Assembly (NCBI GenBank): GCA_016715075.1
Contig: JADKBK010000039.1
Coordinates: forward strand, 1 to 50,662
Length of the DNA stretch: 50,662 nt
Reading direction: 5' to 3'
From: Bacteroidales bacterium
GTDB taxonomy: Bacteria; Bacteroidota; Bacteroidia; Bacteroidales; VadinHA17
The translations under genes and the position numbers were made by a program. The stretch's first letter is position 1; each line of letters starts with the position of its first letter. Of this stretch, positions 37,453 to 46,147 are shown piece by piece. The notes beneath the pieces are model-generated. The model worked only from the letters and a program-made list of their open reading frames with translations. It made no database searches and was not told the origin of the DNA.

Positions 37453-37709
37453 ATATGCTCCTTTCCAATTAGTAAGAGTAAGATTATTCAGACAGAATCG
37501 TTCAGTAGATACGGAATCATAGCATAATGTTACAACTAAATTCCATATAGTTCATATTTAATCAGATAAAAATCAGGATTTTATTTGAAGAGTTACTGAA
37601 ACGCTTTGAAAACTCTTTTACACTCCGTGAAACTCCGTGATCCCGATAGCCATCGGGACTCCGTGCAACTCCGTGTTTAAACAGGTATTATTTTATGAAA
37701 TACCCAGAT
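37453..37709. other. intergenic gap with a one-armed repeat
   Basis: No gene seen. At 37622-37676 there are four copies of a ctccgtg step (actccgtgaaactccgtg, later actccgtgcaactccgtg) without a second arm. Between them sits a hairpin (tcccgat-agcc-atcggga, 37642-37659). Confidence 0.7.
37642..37659. repeat. palindrome nested inside the one-armed repeat
   Basis: A 7-bp perfect stem with a 4-base loop interrupts a regular series of ctccgtg steps. Confidence 0.8.
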
Positions 37710-37845
37710 AAGTCTCTAAGTCTCTAAGTCTCTAAGTCTCTAAGTCTCTAAGTCTCCAAGTCTCTAAGTCTCTAAGTCTCTAAGTCTCTAAGTCTCTAAG
37801 TCTCTAAGTCTCTAAGTCTCTAAGTCTCTAAGTCTCTAAGTCTCC
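37710..37845. repeat. 8-bp tandem array, unit AAGTCTCT
   Basis: About 17 units of period 8, nearly exact, with one variant (tctccaag near 37755). The stop codon (37836-37838) and the last two codons of the Rieske gene lie inside the array. Confidence 0.96.
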
Positions 37846-38813
37846 CCGTTCATCTCAATGAGCTCCTGTCTGTGCTTTCTGTATTCAATGATCGGCTTAT
37901 CGCCCATGATAAGCCTCTCATCCATTCTGACCGAACTTTTCTTCGGAAGCTGTGTGATCACAATCCGCTTATCCTGCCGAAGGATAATAATACTCGATAT
38001 CTTCCCGATATAATTGAATAACCACCTTAAGCCGGGAATCCTGATCAGATCCTGGTAGTATCTTATGTAAATGATTGTATTCTCTTCATCAACCGGGACG
38101 AAAGCTGCAAATGCCCTGATTTTTTCAGAAATATAGTTCTGCCAGATATTAGGGTAGCGGAAGCTCAGATGAGGCAGCTTCTGATAGTCTGTGATCTCAT
38201 CCTGCCTGAGGGGGATGGTATTGCCATCGTCAGCAACATTCCGGACATAAAAGCTCAGCAGCTCATCTTTCCTGATCACCACCGGACCATGAACAAGAGT
38301 CTTATTTCCTCTTCCTATGGTTGTTCTGTGGATGAAAGGAAGATGCACAACATCAAGCTGGTTCTCTATAGCTCTTGAATAGTGAACATTCCAGTGATCT
38401 TTGAGCCATGAATAGGAAAAATCCTTAAGATCGTCGAAGAAATATGGTTCCGGAGTGGCCTTCTCCTCTACACCCCACCACACCCAGATAAAACCATTTC
38501 CTTCAAAAGTCTGCCATGCCTGCACTTTCATCGATTCAGGAACAGGTCTGTTTTTGCCATTTGCAGGAATGACTTTTACATTTCCGGTTTTGTCAAACAC
38601 AAATCCGTGAAAAGGGCATTCCAGGTTTCCACCTGTTATTCTTCCACAGGAAAGTGAAGCTCCCCGGTGGCAGCATTTGTCGCTTATGCAGCATATGGCA
38701 TTCTCATCGTTTCTCCAGAGGGCCATATTCTCATTAAACCTTTTTATCTTCAGCAGCTTGCCTTTTTTCAACTCACCTGAATCAAGTACCGGATACCATT
38801 GATTGTAGATCAT
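37836..38813 (-). CDS. Rieske non-heme iron oxygenase family protein
   Basis: A 325-residue aromatic-ring-hydroxylating-type oxygenase. The Rieske [2Fe-2S] ligands are Cys47 and His49 in CCHRGASLSCG, and Cys66 and His69 in CPFHGF. The mononuclear iron site is ENQLDVVHLPFIH (Asp154, His157, His162). It looks like the Rieske oxygenases of the VanA/pheophorbide a oxygenase kind; the substrate cannot be told. No reductase is encoded nearby. The last residues (Glu-Thr and the stop) come from the tandem array. It follows the M28 peptidase gene by 28 bases. Confidence 0.92.
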   Translation of the reverse strand: MIYNQWYPVLDSGELKKGKLLKIKRFNENMALWRNDENAICCISDKCCHRGASLSCGRITGGNLECPFHGFVFDKTGNVKVIPANGKNRPVPESMKVQAWQTFEGNGFIWVWWGVEEKATPEPYFFDDLKDFSYSWLKDHWNVHYSRAIENQLDVVHLPFIHRTTIGRGNKTLVHGPVVIRKDELLSFYVRNVADDGNTIPLRQDEITDYQKLPHLSFRYPNIWQNYISEKIRAFAAFVPVDEENTIIYIRYYQDLIRIPGLRWLFNYIGKISSIIILRQDKRIVITQLPKKSSVRMDERLIMGDKPIIEYRKHRQELIEMNGET

Positions 38814-38841
38814 AATGGAGATTAATTAATTTGCATGAAAT

Positions 38842-40506
38842 CTATTTTCCGGTGTATTTAAACAGGCTGCCCTCTTTCAGGTTATGATTTCCACGGGAAG
38901 TAACTTTCGGATTGACATCAAGCTTTAACAGCTCCTTCCTGTTTCCGATATCACAGGCAGTCAGGTAAACCAGCTTAGTTATTTTGTGAAACTTGGGATA
39001 ATTAATAAATTCCGTTGCATCCCTTGGAGTGTGATAATCGGGTGTGAATCCTGAGAAAAACCAAACTGCAGGAATTCCGAAACGGATAAATGGGTAATGG
39101 TCGCTTCTGAAATAGACCTGTTCCGGATTGTTTATATCTGAATACCTGTAATCAAATCCGAAACCGATACCCGGGTTTTTATTCATTTTATTAATTGATG
39201 CGTCCAGATCCGAACTCAGAAGGTCGGAACATACAAGGAAAAGGCTGTCGGTACTGTTTCGTCCCAACATATCCATGTTAAGACATGCACTTATTTTCTC
39301 AGGGGGGACCGGACAATTATTTATGAAATAGTTGGAACCGTTCATAATCTTCTCCTCTCCGGTAAACCATGCTATTATCATGGATCTTTTTGGACGGTCA
39401 GCCAGCAGGGCCTGTGCGATTTCAATCAGTGCGACACTGGCGGTTGCATTATCATCCGCTCCGGGAAGAACTTCTCCTTCACGTAATCCCAGTCCGTCAG
39501 GATGCCCGCAGATGACAACGTACTCATTTTTCAGAACCGGATCAGAACCTTCAACGACTCCAATCACATTGCGGGAAGACGACTTTTTCATTTCCACTGC
39601 CACATCAAGCTGAACCCTCATTCCTGTTCCCGGCCTGGGTGCTACCTGACGGCCTTCTTTTATGTTTGTGAATATCTCCGCAATCTCAGCGGCAGATGCA
39701 CCAAGCATATCTGCAGCCAGTGAGTGTGAAATTTCAGCATATTCAAATGGTAATTCCGGCCTTGTTACAACAGCACTTTTCAGGGGATTTTCTGGCTCAA
39801 AATCAGTCTTTTGTGAATCAAATATTATACCCATCCTGCCAGCAGGTATCTTATCAAAGATATTGAATCCTGATTCCAGTTTTTTTTGCCTCTCAGGACT
39901 AACGATTGAGAGAACTGCCTCTGCTCCCCTTTCCTTAAGAGCGTATATTAATGAATTAAGTCTGTAATAGTAATATGGTCCGGTTGGGATCTTTTCACCC
40001 GGACGGAATGCATCAGGAATAAGGACGATTTTGCCTCTAAGATCGAGCTCATTGTGTTCGTCCCGTCCATTTTCAGAACCGGATATTCCAGGTCCTGCAA
40101 AAACTACCTCACCTGAATATGATCCGTTAACAGAAAAATTACCACCGAATGCCTTGCCATAATAATATACACGGTCACCTGCTCCTCCTGATACTGTGAT
40201 CTTTGTGCCAGGCTGAAATACTGTTGTTACAGTTACAGGAACAGACTGGTAGAAGGAGCCATCCTGCATGATTGGCTTCAGCCCCGCGTTTTTCGACCAG
40301 TTGGCAAGGTAGATAGCAGCTATCTCAAGTTCAGGTGATGGAGTCTCCCGTCCCCTGAATTCCTTCGCACCCAGAAAATCGAGGTGGTATCTCAGCTCTT
40401 TTTCCGTAATTGTCTTCAGACCCTTGGATTGGGATAGGAGTAGTGGGGAGGCTTGAAGAAACAGCAGCAGGACTAAAAGGCAGAATCTGAAGCAGTACTT
40501 TTTCAT
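38842..40506 (-). CDS. M28 family metallopeptidase, secreted
   Basis: A 554-residue exported aminopeptidase-like enzyme with signal peptide (FCLLVLLLFLQASPLLLS). The two-zinc site is complete: His335 in CGHPDGLG, Asp351/Asp352 in GADDNATASVALIEIA, Glu384/Glu385 in WFTGEEK, Asp412 in NMDMLGRN and His492 in PDYHTPRDA. A PA-type insert lies at about residues 130-240. It removes N-terminal residues or small peptides in the periplasm. It begins 12 bases after amj and is followed by the Rieske gene, so the three look co-transcribed. Confidence 0.94.
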   Translation of the reverse strand: MKKYCFRFCLLVLLLFLQASPLLLSQSKGLKTITEKELRYHLDFLGAKEFRGRETPSPELEIAAIYLANWSKNAGLKPIMQDGSFYQSVPVTVTTVFQPGTKITVSGGAGDRVYYYGKAFGGNFSVNGSYSGEVVFAGPGISGSENGRDEHNELDLRGKIVLIPDAFRPGEKIPTGPYYYYRLNSLIYALKERGAEAVLSIVSPERQKKLESGFNIFDKIPAGRMGIIFDSQKTDFEPENPLKSAVVTRPELPFEYAEISHSLAADMLGASAAEIAEIFTNIKEGRQVAPRPGTGMRVQLDVAVEMKKSSSRNVIGVVEGSDPVLKNEYVVICGHPDGLGLREGEVLPGADDNATASVALIEIAQALLADRPKRSMIIAWFTGEEKIMNGSNYFINNCPVPPEKISACLNMDMLGRNSTDSLFLVCSDLLSSDLDASINKMNKNPGIGFGFDYRYSDINNPEQVYFRSDHYPFIRFGIPAVWFFSGFTPDYHTPRDATEFINYPKFHKITKLVYLTACDIGNRKELLKLDVNPKVTSRGNHNLKEGSLFKYTGK

Positions 40507-40518
40507 AATAGTTTTATA

Positions 40519-41319
40519 TTAAATCATCCCGGCGACATATGCTATTAGTCTTGCAGCCGGTACAAGCATGATCTGAGCTATAACCGTACCTATAACCCTG
40601 GCAAATACCATGTATACAATATATTTCCTGAAAAGGCTTTCGCTTGTCTTTCCAAGCACCACATCATCAGTCATGACTGATAAAAATGGATCAATAAATA
40701 CAAACATAAGGATGGTTGAGAAGCCATTAATGATTGCTGATAGACTGCTGGCCGTGGTGCGGAATTCAGGATTGAAATAACCGGCATAAAGGGAAGATAA
40801 AACTCCTATAGTAATTATAGCCACAGCAACTACGTTCATGATAAATACTTTCCATGGGAATTCTTTACCGAGATCAACTCCTTTAAGGTTCCTGGCGCTT
40901 GGTATAACAATGTTTTCCTTAATTGATGTAATCCCCGATTTTGTAAAACTGTAAAGTAAAACCTTGGGAACTGACTTGTAGATGCTGAATTTATCAACTG
41001 CAATCGATAAAATACGCTGGAAGGTCGGGATCAAAATCCCTCCGAAGACTGTAGCAATTGTGCAGGATAGTATTATCAGCCTGAAATCAAGAAGGTTGGA
41101 GCCGCTTCCTGAGTTTATGTTTTTTTCTATGGTGCTTGCCAGCAGAGGAGCCTGAAATCCGTTGGCGGTTCTGGATACCAGTACCAGGATATTAAAAAGG
41201 GCAAATGAGACAGCTATTCTCCCGGTCCTTATCCCTACTATCCTGACTGAATAGGAGAGTGTGGTTATCAGGTTTATAAGGAATGTTAATGCCAGTACAA
41301 GGGCAATCTGACTTGTCAT
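40519..41319 (-). CDS. amj: Amj-type lipid II flippase family protein
   Basis: A 266-residue membrane protein with six or more helices. The start TSQIALVLALTFLINLITTL, followed by SYSVRIVGIRTGRIAVSFAL and NILVLVSRTANGFQAPLLA, matches the Amj (DUF2837) family. Amj of Bacillus subtilis can replace MurJ in moving lipid II across the membrane. Length agrees with that family. It is the first gene of a presumed operon with the M28 peptidase and the Rieske oxygenase, divergent from kefF. The role here is inferred from family only. Confidence 0.85.
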   Translation of the reverse strand: MTSQIALVLALTFLINLITTLSYSVRIVGIRTGRIAVSFALFNILVLVSRTANGFQAPLLASTIEKNINSGSGSNLLDFRLIILSCTIATVFGGILIPTFQRILSIAVDKFSIYKSVPKVLLYSFTKSGITSIKENIVIPSARNLKGVDLGKEFPWKVFIMNVVAVAIITIGVLSSLYAGYFNPEFRTTASSLSAIINGFSTILMFVFIDPFLSVMTDDVVLGKTSESLFRKYIVYMVFARVIGTVIAQIMLVPAARLIAYVAGMI

Positions 41320-41458
41320 AGAGTATTTAATTAATATTTGAATAATCTTTTAGCCATGACTTTTTCAATAATGTATCTGTCTTCAAAATTAACATATAAG
41401 TAATACTATACCGATAGCCACGTAATTATTTTCAAGGGTTTAAACTTTGAACCTTGTA

Positions 41459-41500
41459 ACCCATCACCCAGAACCCAGCACCCAGAACCCAGCACCCAGA
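41459..41500. repeat. short heptamer array, units CCCAGCA/CCCAGAA
   Basis: About six alternating units of period 7 (cccagaacccagcacccaga). It lies between divergent genes, just upstream of the kefF promoter. The unit is the same heptamer as the array at 34107. Confidence 0.8.
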
Positions 41501-41503
41501 ACC

Positions 41504-41532
41504 TTGAATCCTGAACTCTTCTCCTATCTTTG
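41504..41532 (+). promoter_or_regulatory. Bacteroidota-type promoter for kefF-kefC
   Basis: TTG at 41504-41506, 18 bases, then TATCTTTG at 41525-41532. The kefF start codon is 26 bases after it. Confidence 0.6.
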
Positions 41533-41557
41533 TTGTTAATCTTTAAACTGTTTCAGA

Positions 41558-42172
41558 ATGGCCAACAAAATTCTTATTCTCTTTGCCCATCCACGGTTTG
41601 AAAGATCAGCAAGTAATATACTTATGGTCAGGCAGCTACAGGATGTTCCCGGAGTTACTTTTCATGATCTTTATGAGAGATACCCTGATTTCAATATTGA
41701 CATTGAAGCAGAAAAGGTGCTTCTTGAAGAGCATAATATAATAATCTGGCATCATCCATTCTACTGGTACAGCGCTCCTCCGTTGCTGAAGCAATGGATT
41801 GATCTCGTACTTGAATTCGAATGGGCTTACGGACCGGGAGGTAATGCGCTTGAGGGCAAAACAATATTCAATTGCATCACAGTAGGAGGGCCCAGGGCGG
41901 CCTACAGCAGGGATGGATATAACAGGTTTTCACTGCTGGAGCTTCTAACGCCTTTCAACCAGACAGCTTATCTCTGCAGAATGACATGGTTTCCTCCTTT
42001 TGCCATGCATGGTACCCACAGGATCTCTGAAGATGAAAAACTGCAGAATGCTGATCAGTACAGACTATTGCTTGAAAGGCTTGTAAAAGGAGAATTTTCA
42101 GCAGAAGAGATTTTGAAATATGAGTACTTGAATGACTGGTTGGACAATATTAAAACTAAAATTACTGTATAA
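41558..42172 (+). CDS. kefF: KefF-like NAD(P)H oxidoreductase
   Basis: A 204-residue flavodoxin-like protein. Motifs: ILILFAHPRFERSASN at the N-terminus (FMN phosphate loop), HNIIIWHHPFYWYSAPPLLK near 59, FEWAYGPGGNALEGKTI near 88, VGGPRAAYSRDGYN near 110. KefF is the cytoplasmic ancillary subunit that activates the glutathione-gated K+ efflux protein KefC. Its stop overlaps the start of kefC by one base, which supports the pairing. Start ATG follows a good promoter. Confidence 0.92.
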   Translation: MANKILILFAHPRFERSASNILMVRQLQDVPGVTFHDLYERYPDFNIDIEAEKVLLEEHNIIIWHHPFYWYSAPPLLKQWIDLVLEFEWAYGPGGNALEGKTIFNCITVGGPRAAYSRDGYNRFSLLELLTPFNQTAYLCRMTWFPPFAMHGTHRISEDEKLQNADQYRLLLERLVKGEFSAEEILKYEYLNDWLDNIKTKITV

Positions 42173-44046
42173 TGAATTTTCTGGCACAGGCACTTATTTA
42201 TCTTGCAGCAGCTGTCATCTGCGTACCTATTGCAAAAAGGCTTGGACTGGGTTCAGTTCTTGGCTACCTGTTGGCCGGGATGCTCATAGGTCCATATGTA
42301 CTGGGCTTTATAGGAAAAGAGGGTCAGGATATTATGCACTTCGCCGAATTCGGTGTGGTGATGATGCTCTTCATCATAGGCCTCGAACTGGAACCTTCAC
42401 AATTCTGGAAAATGAGGAAATCAATAGTCGGGATGGGATCTATCCAGCTTGTCTTTACTTCCCTGTTCATATTTATTATTATGATGATTGTAGGATTGAC
42501 ATGGCAGGTAGCCCTGGCTATAGCTCTCTCTTTTGCAATGTCCTCAACAGCAATTGTCCTTCAGACAATTAAGGAGAAGGGACTTACTCTCACTGCTTCA
42601 GGTCAGGCTTCATTTTCCGTATTACTCTTTCAGGATATAATGGTTATCCCGATACTAGCAATTCTTCCTCTTATTGCAGTAAACGGGCTGACTGAAAGCC
42701 GTCATATTGAATCCTCCCTTCTTGGAAATCTGCCCGGGTGGATGCAGGGGATCTCCTTTTTTGCTGCTGTTGCTTTGATAATTTTCGGGGGAAGATACCT
42801 CTTTGTTCCGATCCTGAGAGTTGTTGCCAGGACCAGGCTGAGGGAACTCTTTACAGCATCCTCCCTGCTTCTGGTTGTATCGGTGGCTCTCCTGATGCAG
42901 GCCATAGGTCTGAGTCCTGCTCTTGGCACATTCCTGGCCGGGGTTGTACTTGCCAGCAGTGAATATCGCCATGAACTCGAAAGCGATCTTGATCCCTTCA
43001 AAGGCCTTTTGCTGGGTCTTTTCTTTATTGGTGTCGGGGCCTCAATTAATTTTGAGCTGATAGCTTCCAGAACACTTCTGATCATGGGACTGGTTGCCGC
43101 GGTAATGATTACGAAGTTTCTTATTCTCCTGGCCACCGGTAAGATATTTAAAGTTGCGTCGGATCAGAACCTTCTTTTTGCCTTTGCTCTATCTCAGGTA
43201 GGCGAATTTGCCTTTGTACTGCTCTCTTTTTCCAATCAGCTTGATATTATCAACCCTGAATGGATGGATATTATGATGGCTGTAACTGCAATAACAATGA
43301 CGATAACACCTTTACTGCTTCTGCTTAATGAGAGGGTCATTGATCCCAGATTTGGAGTAAAAGAGATTTCTGAACCAGGCCGGAAAGATGATAAGGAGAT
43401 CGGGGAACATCATCCCGTGATAATTGCCGGATTCGGCCATTTTGGTAGCACAATTGGAAGATTCCTCAGAGCCAACGGTGTTGAGGCAACAATTCTCGAT
43501 CATGATTCCGATCGTGTCTCTCTCCTCAGAAAGATGGGATTCAGGGTATATTATGGAGATGCCACACGACTTGACCTGCTTCAGGCTGCCGGGGCCGATA
43601 ATGCAAAAATACTGATTGCAGCAATAGACTCTCCTGAAGTCAACCAGGAGCTTATTTCTACGGCCAGGAAAAATTTCCCTGACCTACACATTATGGCAAG
43701 GGCAAAAAGCAGGATGGATGCCTATGAACTTATAGATATGGGATTAAGCGATATTTACAGGGAAAGTCTTCATACCTCAGTAAAGCTTGCTGTTGATGTC
43801 CTGGGAAAGCTTGGACAAAGAAGTTATACCGCCACCAGGCAGGGACAGAAATTTCTGAAATATGACGAGGATGCATTAAAAGAGATGGCAGAACATCGTC
43901 ATGATATGCAGAAGTATGTCCTGAAAGCCAGGGAAACCTTTAAACTTCAGGAAGAATTGCTTGCAAAAGATCTTGCCCTGAATACAGGAGAGAGCGATCA
44001 TTCATGGGATTCGGAAACTATAAGGGAGACTCTCAGAAAAAAATAG
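42172..44046 (+). CDS. kefC: KefB/KefC-type monovalent cation:proton antiporter
   Basis: A 624-residue CPA2 antiporter. About 12 membrane helices (residues 1-390) contain LGLGSVLGYLLAGMLIGPYV near 24 and SFAMSSTAIVLQTIKEKG near 119. A regulatory TrkA-N (RCK) domain follows from about 420: IIAGFGHFGSTIGRFLRANG, ILDHDSDRV, YYGDATRLDLL. A charged tail ends the protein. It exports K+ in exchange for protons, probably protecting against electrophiles together with KefF. The E. coli glutathione-specific contacts cannot be judged from sequence alone. Confidence 0.93.
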   Translation: MNFLAQALIYLAAAVICVPIAKRLGLGSVLGYLLAGMLIGPYVLGFIGKEGQDIMHFAEFGVVMMLFIIGLELEPSQFWKMRKSIVGMGSIQLVFTSLFIFIIMMIVGLTWQVALAIALSFAMSSTAIVLQTIKEKGLTLTASGQASFSVLLFQDIMVIPILAILPLIAVNGLTESRHIESSLLGNLPGWMQGISFFAAVALIIFGGRYLFVPILRVVARTRLRELFTASSLLLVVSVALLMQAIGLSPALGTFLAGVVLASSEYRHELESDLDPFKGLLLGLFFIGVGASINFELIASRTLLIMGLVAAVMITKFLILLATGKIFKVASDQNLLFAFALSQVGEFAFVLLSFSNQLDIINPEWMDIMMAVTAITMTITPLLLLLNERVIDPRFGVKEISEPGRKDDKEIGEHHPVIIAGFGHFGSTIGRFLRANGVEATILDHDSDRVSLLRKMGFRVYYGDATRLDLLQAAGADNAKILIAAIDSPEVNQELISTARKNFPDLHIMARAKSRMDAYELIDMGLSDIYRESLHTSVKLAVDVLGKLGQRSYTATRQGQKFLKYDEDALKEMAEHRHDMQKYVLKARETFKLQEELLAKDLALNTGESDHSWDSETIRETLRKK

Positions 44047-44108
44047 TTAACTACTTTTTTAAAAGCACTGTCAGTCGATTGCAGGGTAGTATGCTATATA
44101 CAATATTC

Positions 44109-44139
44109 TTGACTTTGTGGTCAATATTTCGTATCTTTG
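44109..44139 (+). promoter_or_regulatory. Bacteroidota-type promoter for the desaturase gene
   Basis: TTG at 44109-44111, 20 bases, then TATCTTTG at 44132-44139; the ATG is 56 bases further. Confidence 0.6.
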
Positions 44140-44195
44140 TACTTTGATTATCAAAGCATTGCCTTATAGGCATATATACTTATTAAAAGCTTATT

Positions 44196-45203
44196 ATGAA
44201 AAATAATGATATAAATAAAAACAGGAGACCGGAGTGGATGGAGATTATTTCTAGGTATAATATTCCTGATCCGGTAAAAAGCTGGTGGCAGATTATCAAC
44301 TCCTTAGGGTCATATATTTTACTCTGGGTCATTATGGTTAAGACCATTGATATATCTTACTGGCTGACATTGGGGCTATCGGTTTTTGCAGCCGGATTTA
44401 TGGTAAGGACATTCATAATCTTCCATGATTGCGGGCATGGATCTTTTTTTAAATCAGCGAAACTTAACAGGATTGTTGGTATCGTAACCGGGTTTGTAGT
44501 ATTCACCCCTTTTCATAAATGGACTCACGATCACAAGGTTCATCATCAGACAGTTGGTAATCTTGACAAACGAGGTATAGGTGATGTCAAAACACTTACT
44601 GTTGAGGAATATTCCAGTCTTGGAAGGTGGCAGAAGCTTGGTTACCGGCTCTACAGGAATCCTTTCTTCCTCTTTGGTATTGCTCCGATTTTGCTGTTCA
44701 CAATTCAGCACCGTTTCACAAAGAAGACTATGACATTCAGGGAAAAAATGTATGTCCATATGACCAATCTGGCACTGATCACAGCAGTAACATTACTGAT
44801 CATGGCAATTGGCTGGAAAACCTACCTGCTGATCCAGTTACCCATATTATATATTGCCACTGTCCATGGTGTATGGCTCTTTTATGTTCAGCACCAGTAC
44901 AGGCATGTCAAATGGACTGAATCAGAAGGCTGGGATTATAAGACCATAGCACTTAACGGCAGCTCGCTTTTCAAACTCCCACGTCTGCTAAACTGGTTTA
45001 CCGGAAGCATAGGTTATCATCATATTCATCACCTTAGCCCGCTTATTCCGAACTATAATCTTGTAAGGTGCCATAAGGAAAACGCGATCTTCCAGGAGGT
45101 AAAGCCCTTAACATTCTTCTCTGCTTTTGAATCGCTCTTTCTAAGGCTTTGGGATGAAAAGAGACAGATGCTGATCAGGTTTAACGAGGTCGTAAAGACA
45201 TAA
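44196..45203 (+). CDS. membrane fatty acid desaturase
   Basis: A 335-residue diiron desaturase. The three His boxes are HDCGH near residue 78, HDHKVHHQTVG near 109 and HHIHHLSPLIPNY near 278. Hydrophobic pairs lie at about 30-70 and 190-230. It resembles the delta-12/omega-6 type acyl-lipid desaturases and probably adjusts membrane fluidity. Oxygen is required for the reaction, so the organism should meet at least some oxygen; the Rieske enzyme points the same way. Its stop lies against a tandem array. Confidence 0.92.
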   Translation: MKNNDINKNRRPEWMEIISRYNIPDPVKSWWQIINSLGSYILLWVIMVKTIDISYWLTLGLSVFAAGFMVRTFIIFHDCGHGSFFKSAKLNRIVGIVTGFVVFTPFHKWTHDHKVHHQTVGNLDKRGIGDVKTLTVEEYSSLGRWQKLGYRLYRNPFFLFGIAPILLFTIQHRFTKKTMTFREKMYVHMTNLALITAVTLLIMAIGWKTYLLIQLPILYIATVHGVWLFYVQHQYRHVKWTESEGWDYKTIALNGSSLFKLPRLLNWFTGSIGYHHIHHLSPLIPNYNLVRCHKENAIFQEVKPLTFFSAFESLFLRLWDEKRQMLIRFNEVVKT

Positions 45204-45204
45204 A

Positions 45205-45310
45205 GCCGTTGAGCCGTTGAGCCCTGCGCCCTGCGCCCTGCGCCCTGCGCCCTGCGCCCTGCGCCCTGCGCCCTGCGCCCTGCGCCCTGCGCCCTGCGCC
45301 CTGCGCCCTG
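45205..45310. repeat. 7-bp tandem array, unit GCCCTGC
   Basis: About 13 exact units at 45221-45310, preceded by two gccgttga-like units. It occupies the whole gap between two convergent stop codons (45203 and 45314). Confidence 0.97.
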
Positions 45311-45313
45311 AGC

Positions 45314-46147
45314 CTACTTCACCGTCCTGTCAAGCGGTCTGCCAAGATCTTCATACAGACTCTTTCTTCCGGCTTTATCGTTGGTAAGAATAGCATTTGC
45401 ATACTTCGCCACCTGCTCAGCCACTGCCCTTGGAACAACAACAACACCGTCACCGTCGGCAACGACAACATCACCCGGACAAACCAGAACGCCGCCTATG
45501 CAGATAGGACGATTCACCGATTCAATTTCGTTTCTGCCCGGACGAATGCCGCGCCCTTTTTTTCTGAGATAGATTGGCACCCTTTCCAGACCGATCTCAT
45601 CGGTATCCCTGGCACCGGCATCAGTAATTACACCAACAGCACCGGCCTTCACGTAATTCAGGATGTTATTGGAACCAATCGATCCGATATCCATATCTTC
45701 AACATCGTCAATGACAACAACGGAACCCTTCCTTAGAATCTTTGCATATGCTTCGTGTGAATAGGTGCTGTAGAAATTTCCTTCCCATTTCGGAAACTCA
45801 ACCCCGGGTGCGGGAAGGGCAGGTTTCTGAGTAGGAACAAACCTAACTGTGACTGCAATGCCTCTGATTATATGGGCAAAATCCTTCAGATCGACCCAGT
45901 CGGGATGGATTGCCGGGTCAACAAGACCCGTTCCGGGCAGTCCGACCATATCCATTCCGTCAGAGACATCTGCAACACGGAGATCTTTATAGAGGGCAAG
46001 AATCCTTGCATCATCCTCTGCCGAATAGGTCTTTGTCTCCATAAAGTTCATTCCTTTTGCCAGTTCAGCTCTATCATACTCCTGGGCCACTGCGGCACGG
46101 AACATTCCCGGCAGCAGCAATAATGAAAGGATAATCAGTTTCTTCAT
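45314..46147 (-). CDS. secreted RraA-family protein (HMG aldolase-like)
   Basis: A 277-residue protein with a signal peptide (IILSLLLLPGMFRAAVAQ). RraA-fold motifs: LRVADVSDGMDMVGLPG near 52, GSVVVIDDVEDMDIGSIGSN near 140, AGAVGVITDAGARDTDEI near 169 with the Arg/Asp active-site pair, RNEIESVNRPICIGGVLVCP and DVVVADGDGVVVVP. The family includes 4-hydroxy-4-methyl-2-oxoglutarate aldolases and the RNase E inhibitor RraA. An exported version is more likely to act on a small oxo-acid than on RNase E. Convergent with the desaturase. Confidence 0.9.
   Translation of the reverse strand: MKKLIILSLLLLPGMFRAAVAQEYDRAELAKGMNFMETKTYSAEDDARILALYKDLRVADVSDGMDMVGLPGTGLVDPAIHPDWVDLKDFAHIIRGIAVTVRFVPTQKPALPAPGVEFPKWEGNFYSTYSHEAYAKILRKGSVVVIDDVEDMDIGSIGSNNILNYVKAGAVGVITDAGARDTDEIGLERVPIYLRKKGRGIRPGRNEIESVNRPICIGGVLVCPGDVVVADGDGVVVVPRAVAEQVAKYANAILTNDKAGRKSLYEDLGRPLDRTVK

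Noticed and set aside
37710..37845. Tandem array considered as a CRISPR
   Set aside because: Units are only 8 bp and contiguous, with no spacers and no cas genes. The same holds for the other arrays.
44044..44060. Palindrome tagttaacta with a T-run after kefC as a terminator
   Set aside because: The palindrome has no loop, so it cannot form a stable RNA hairpin; it includes the stop codon by chance.
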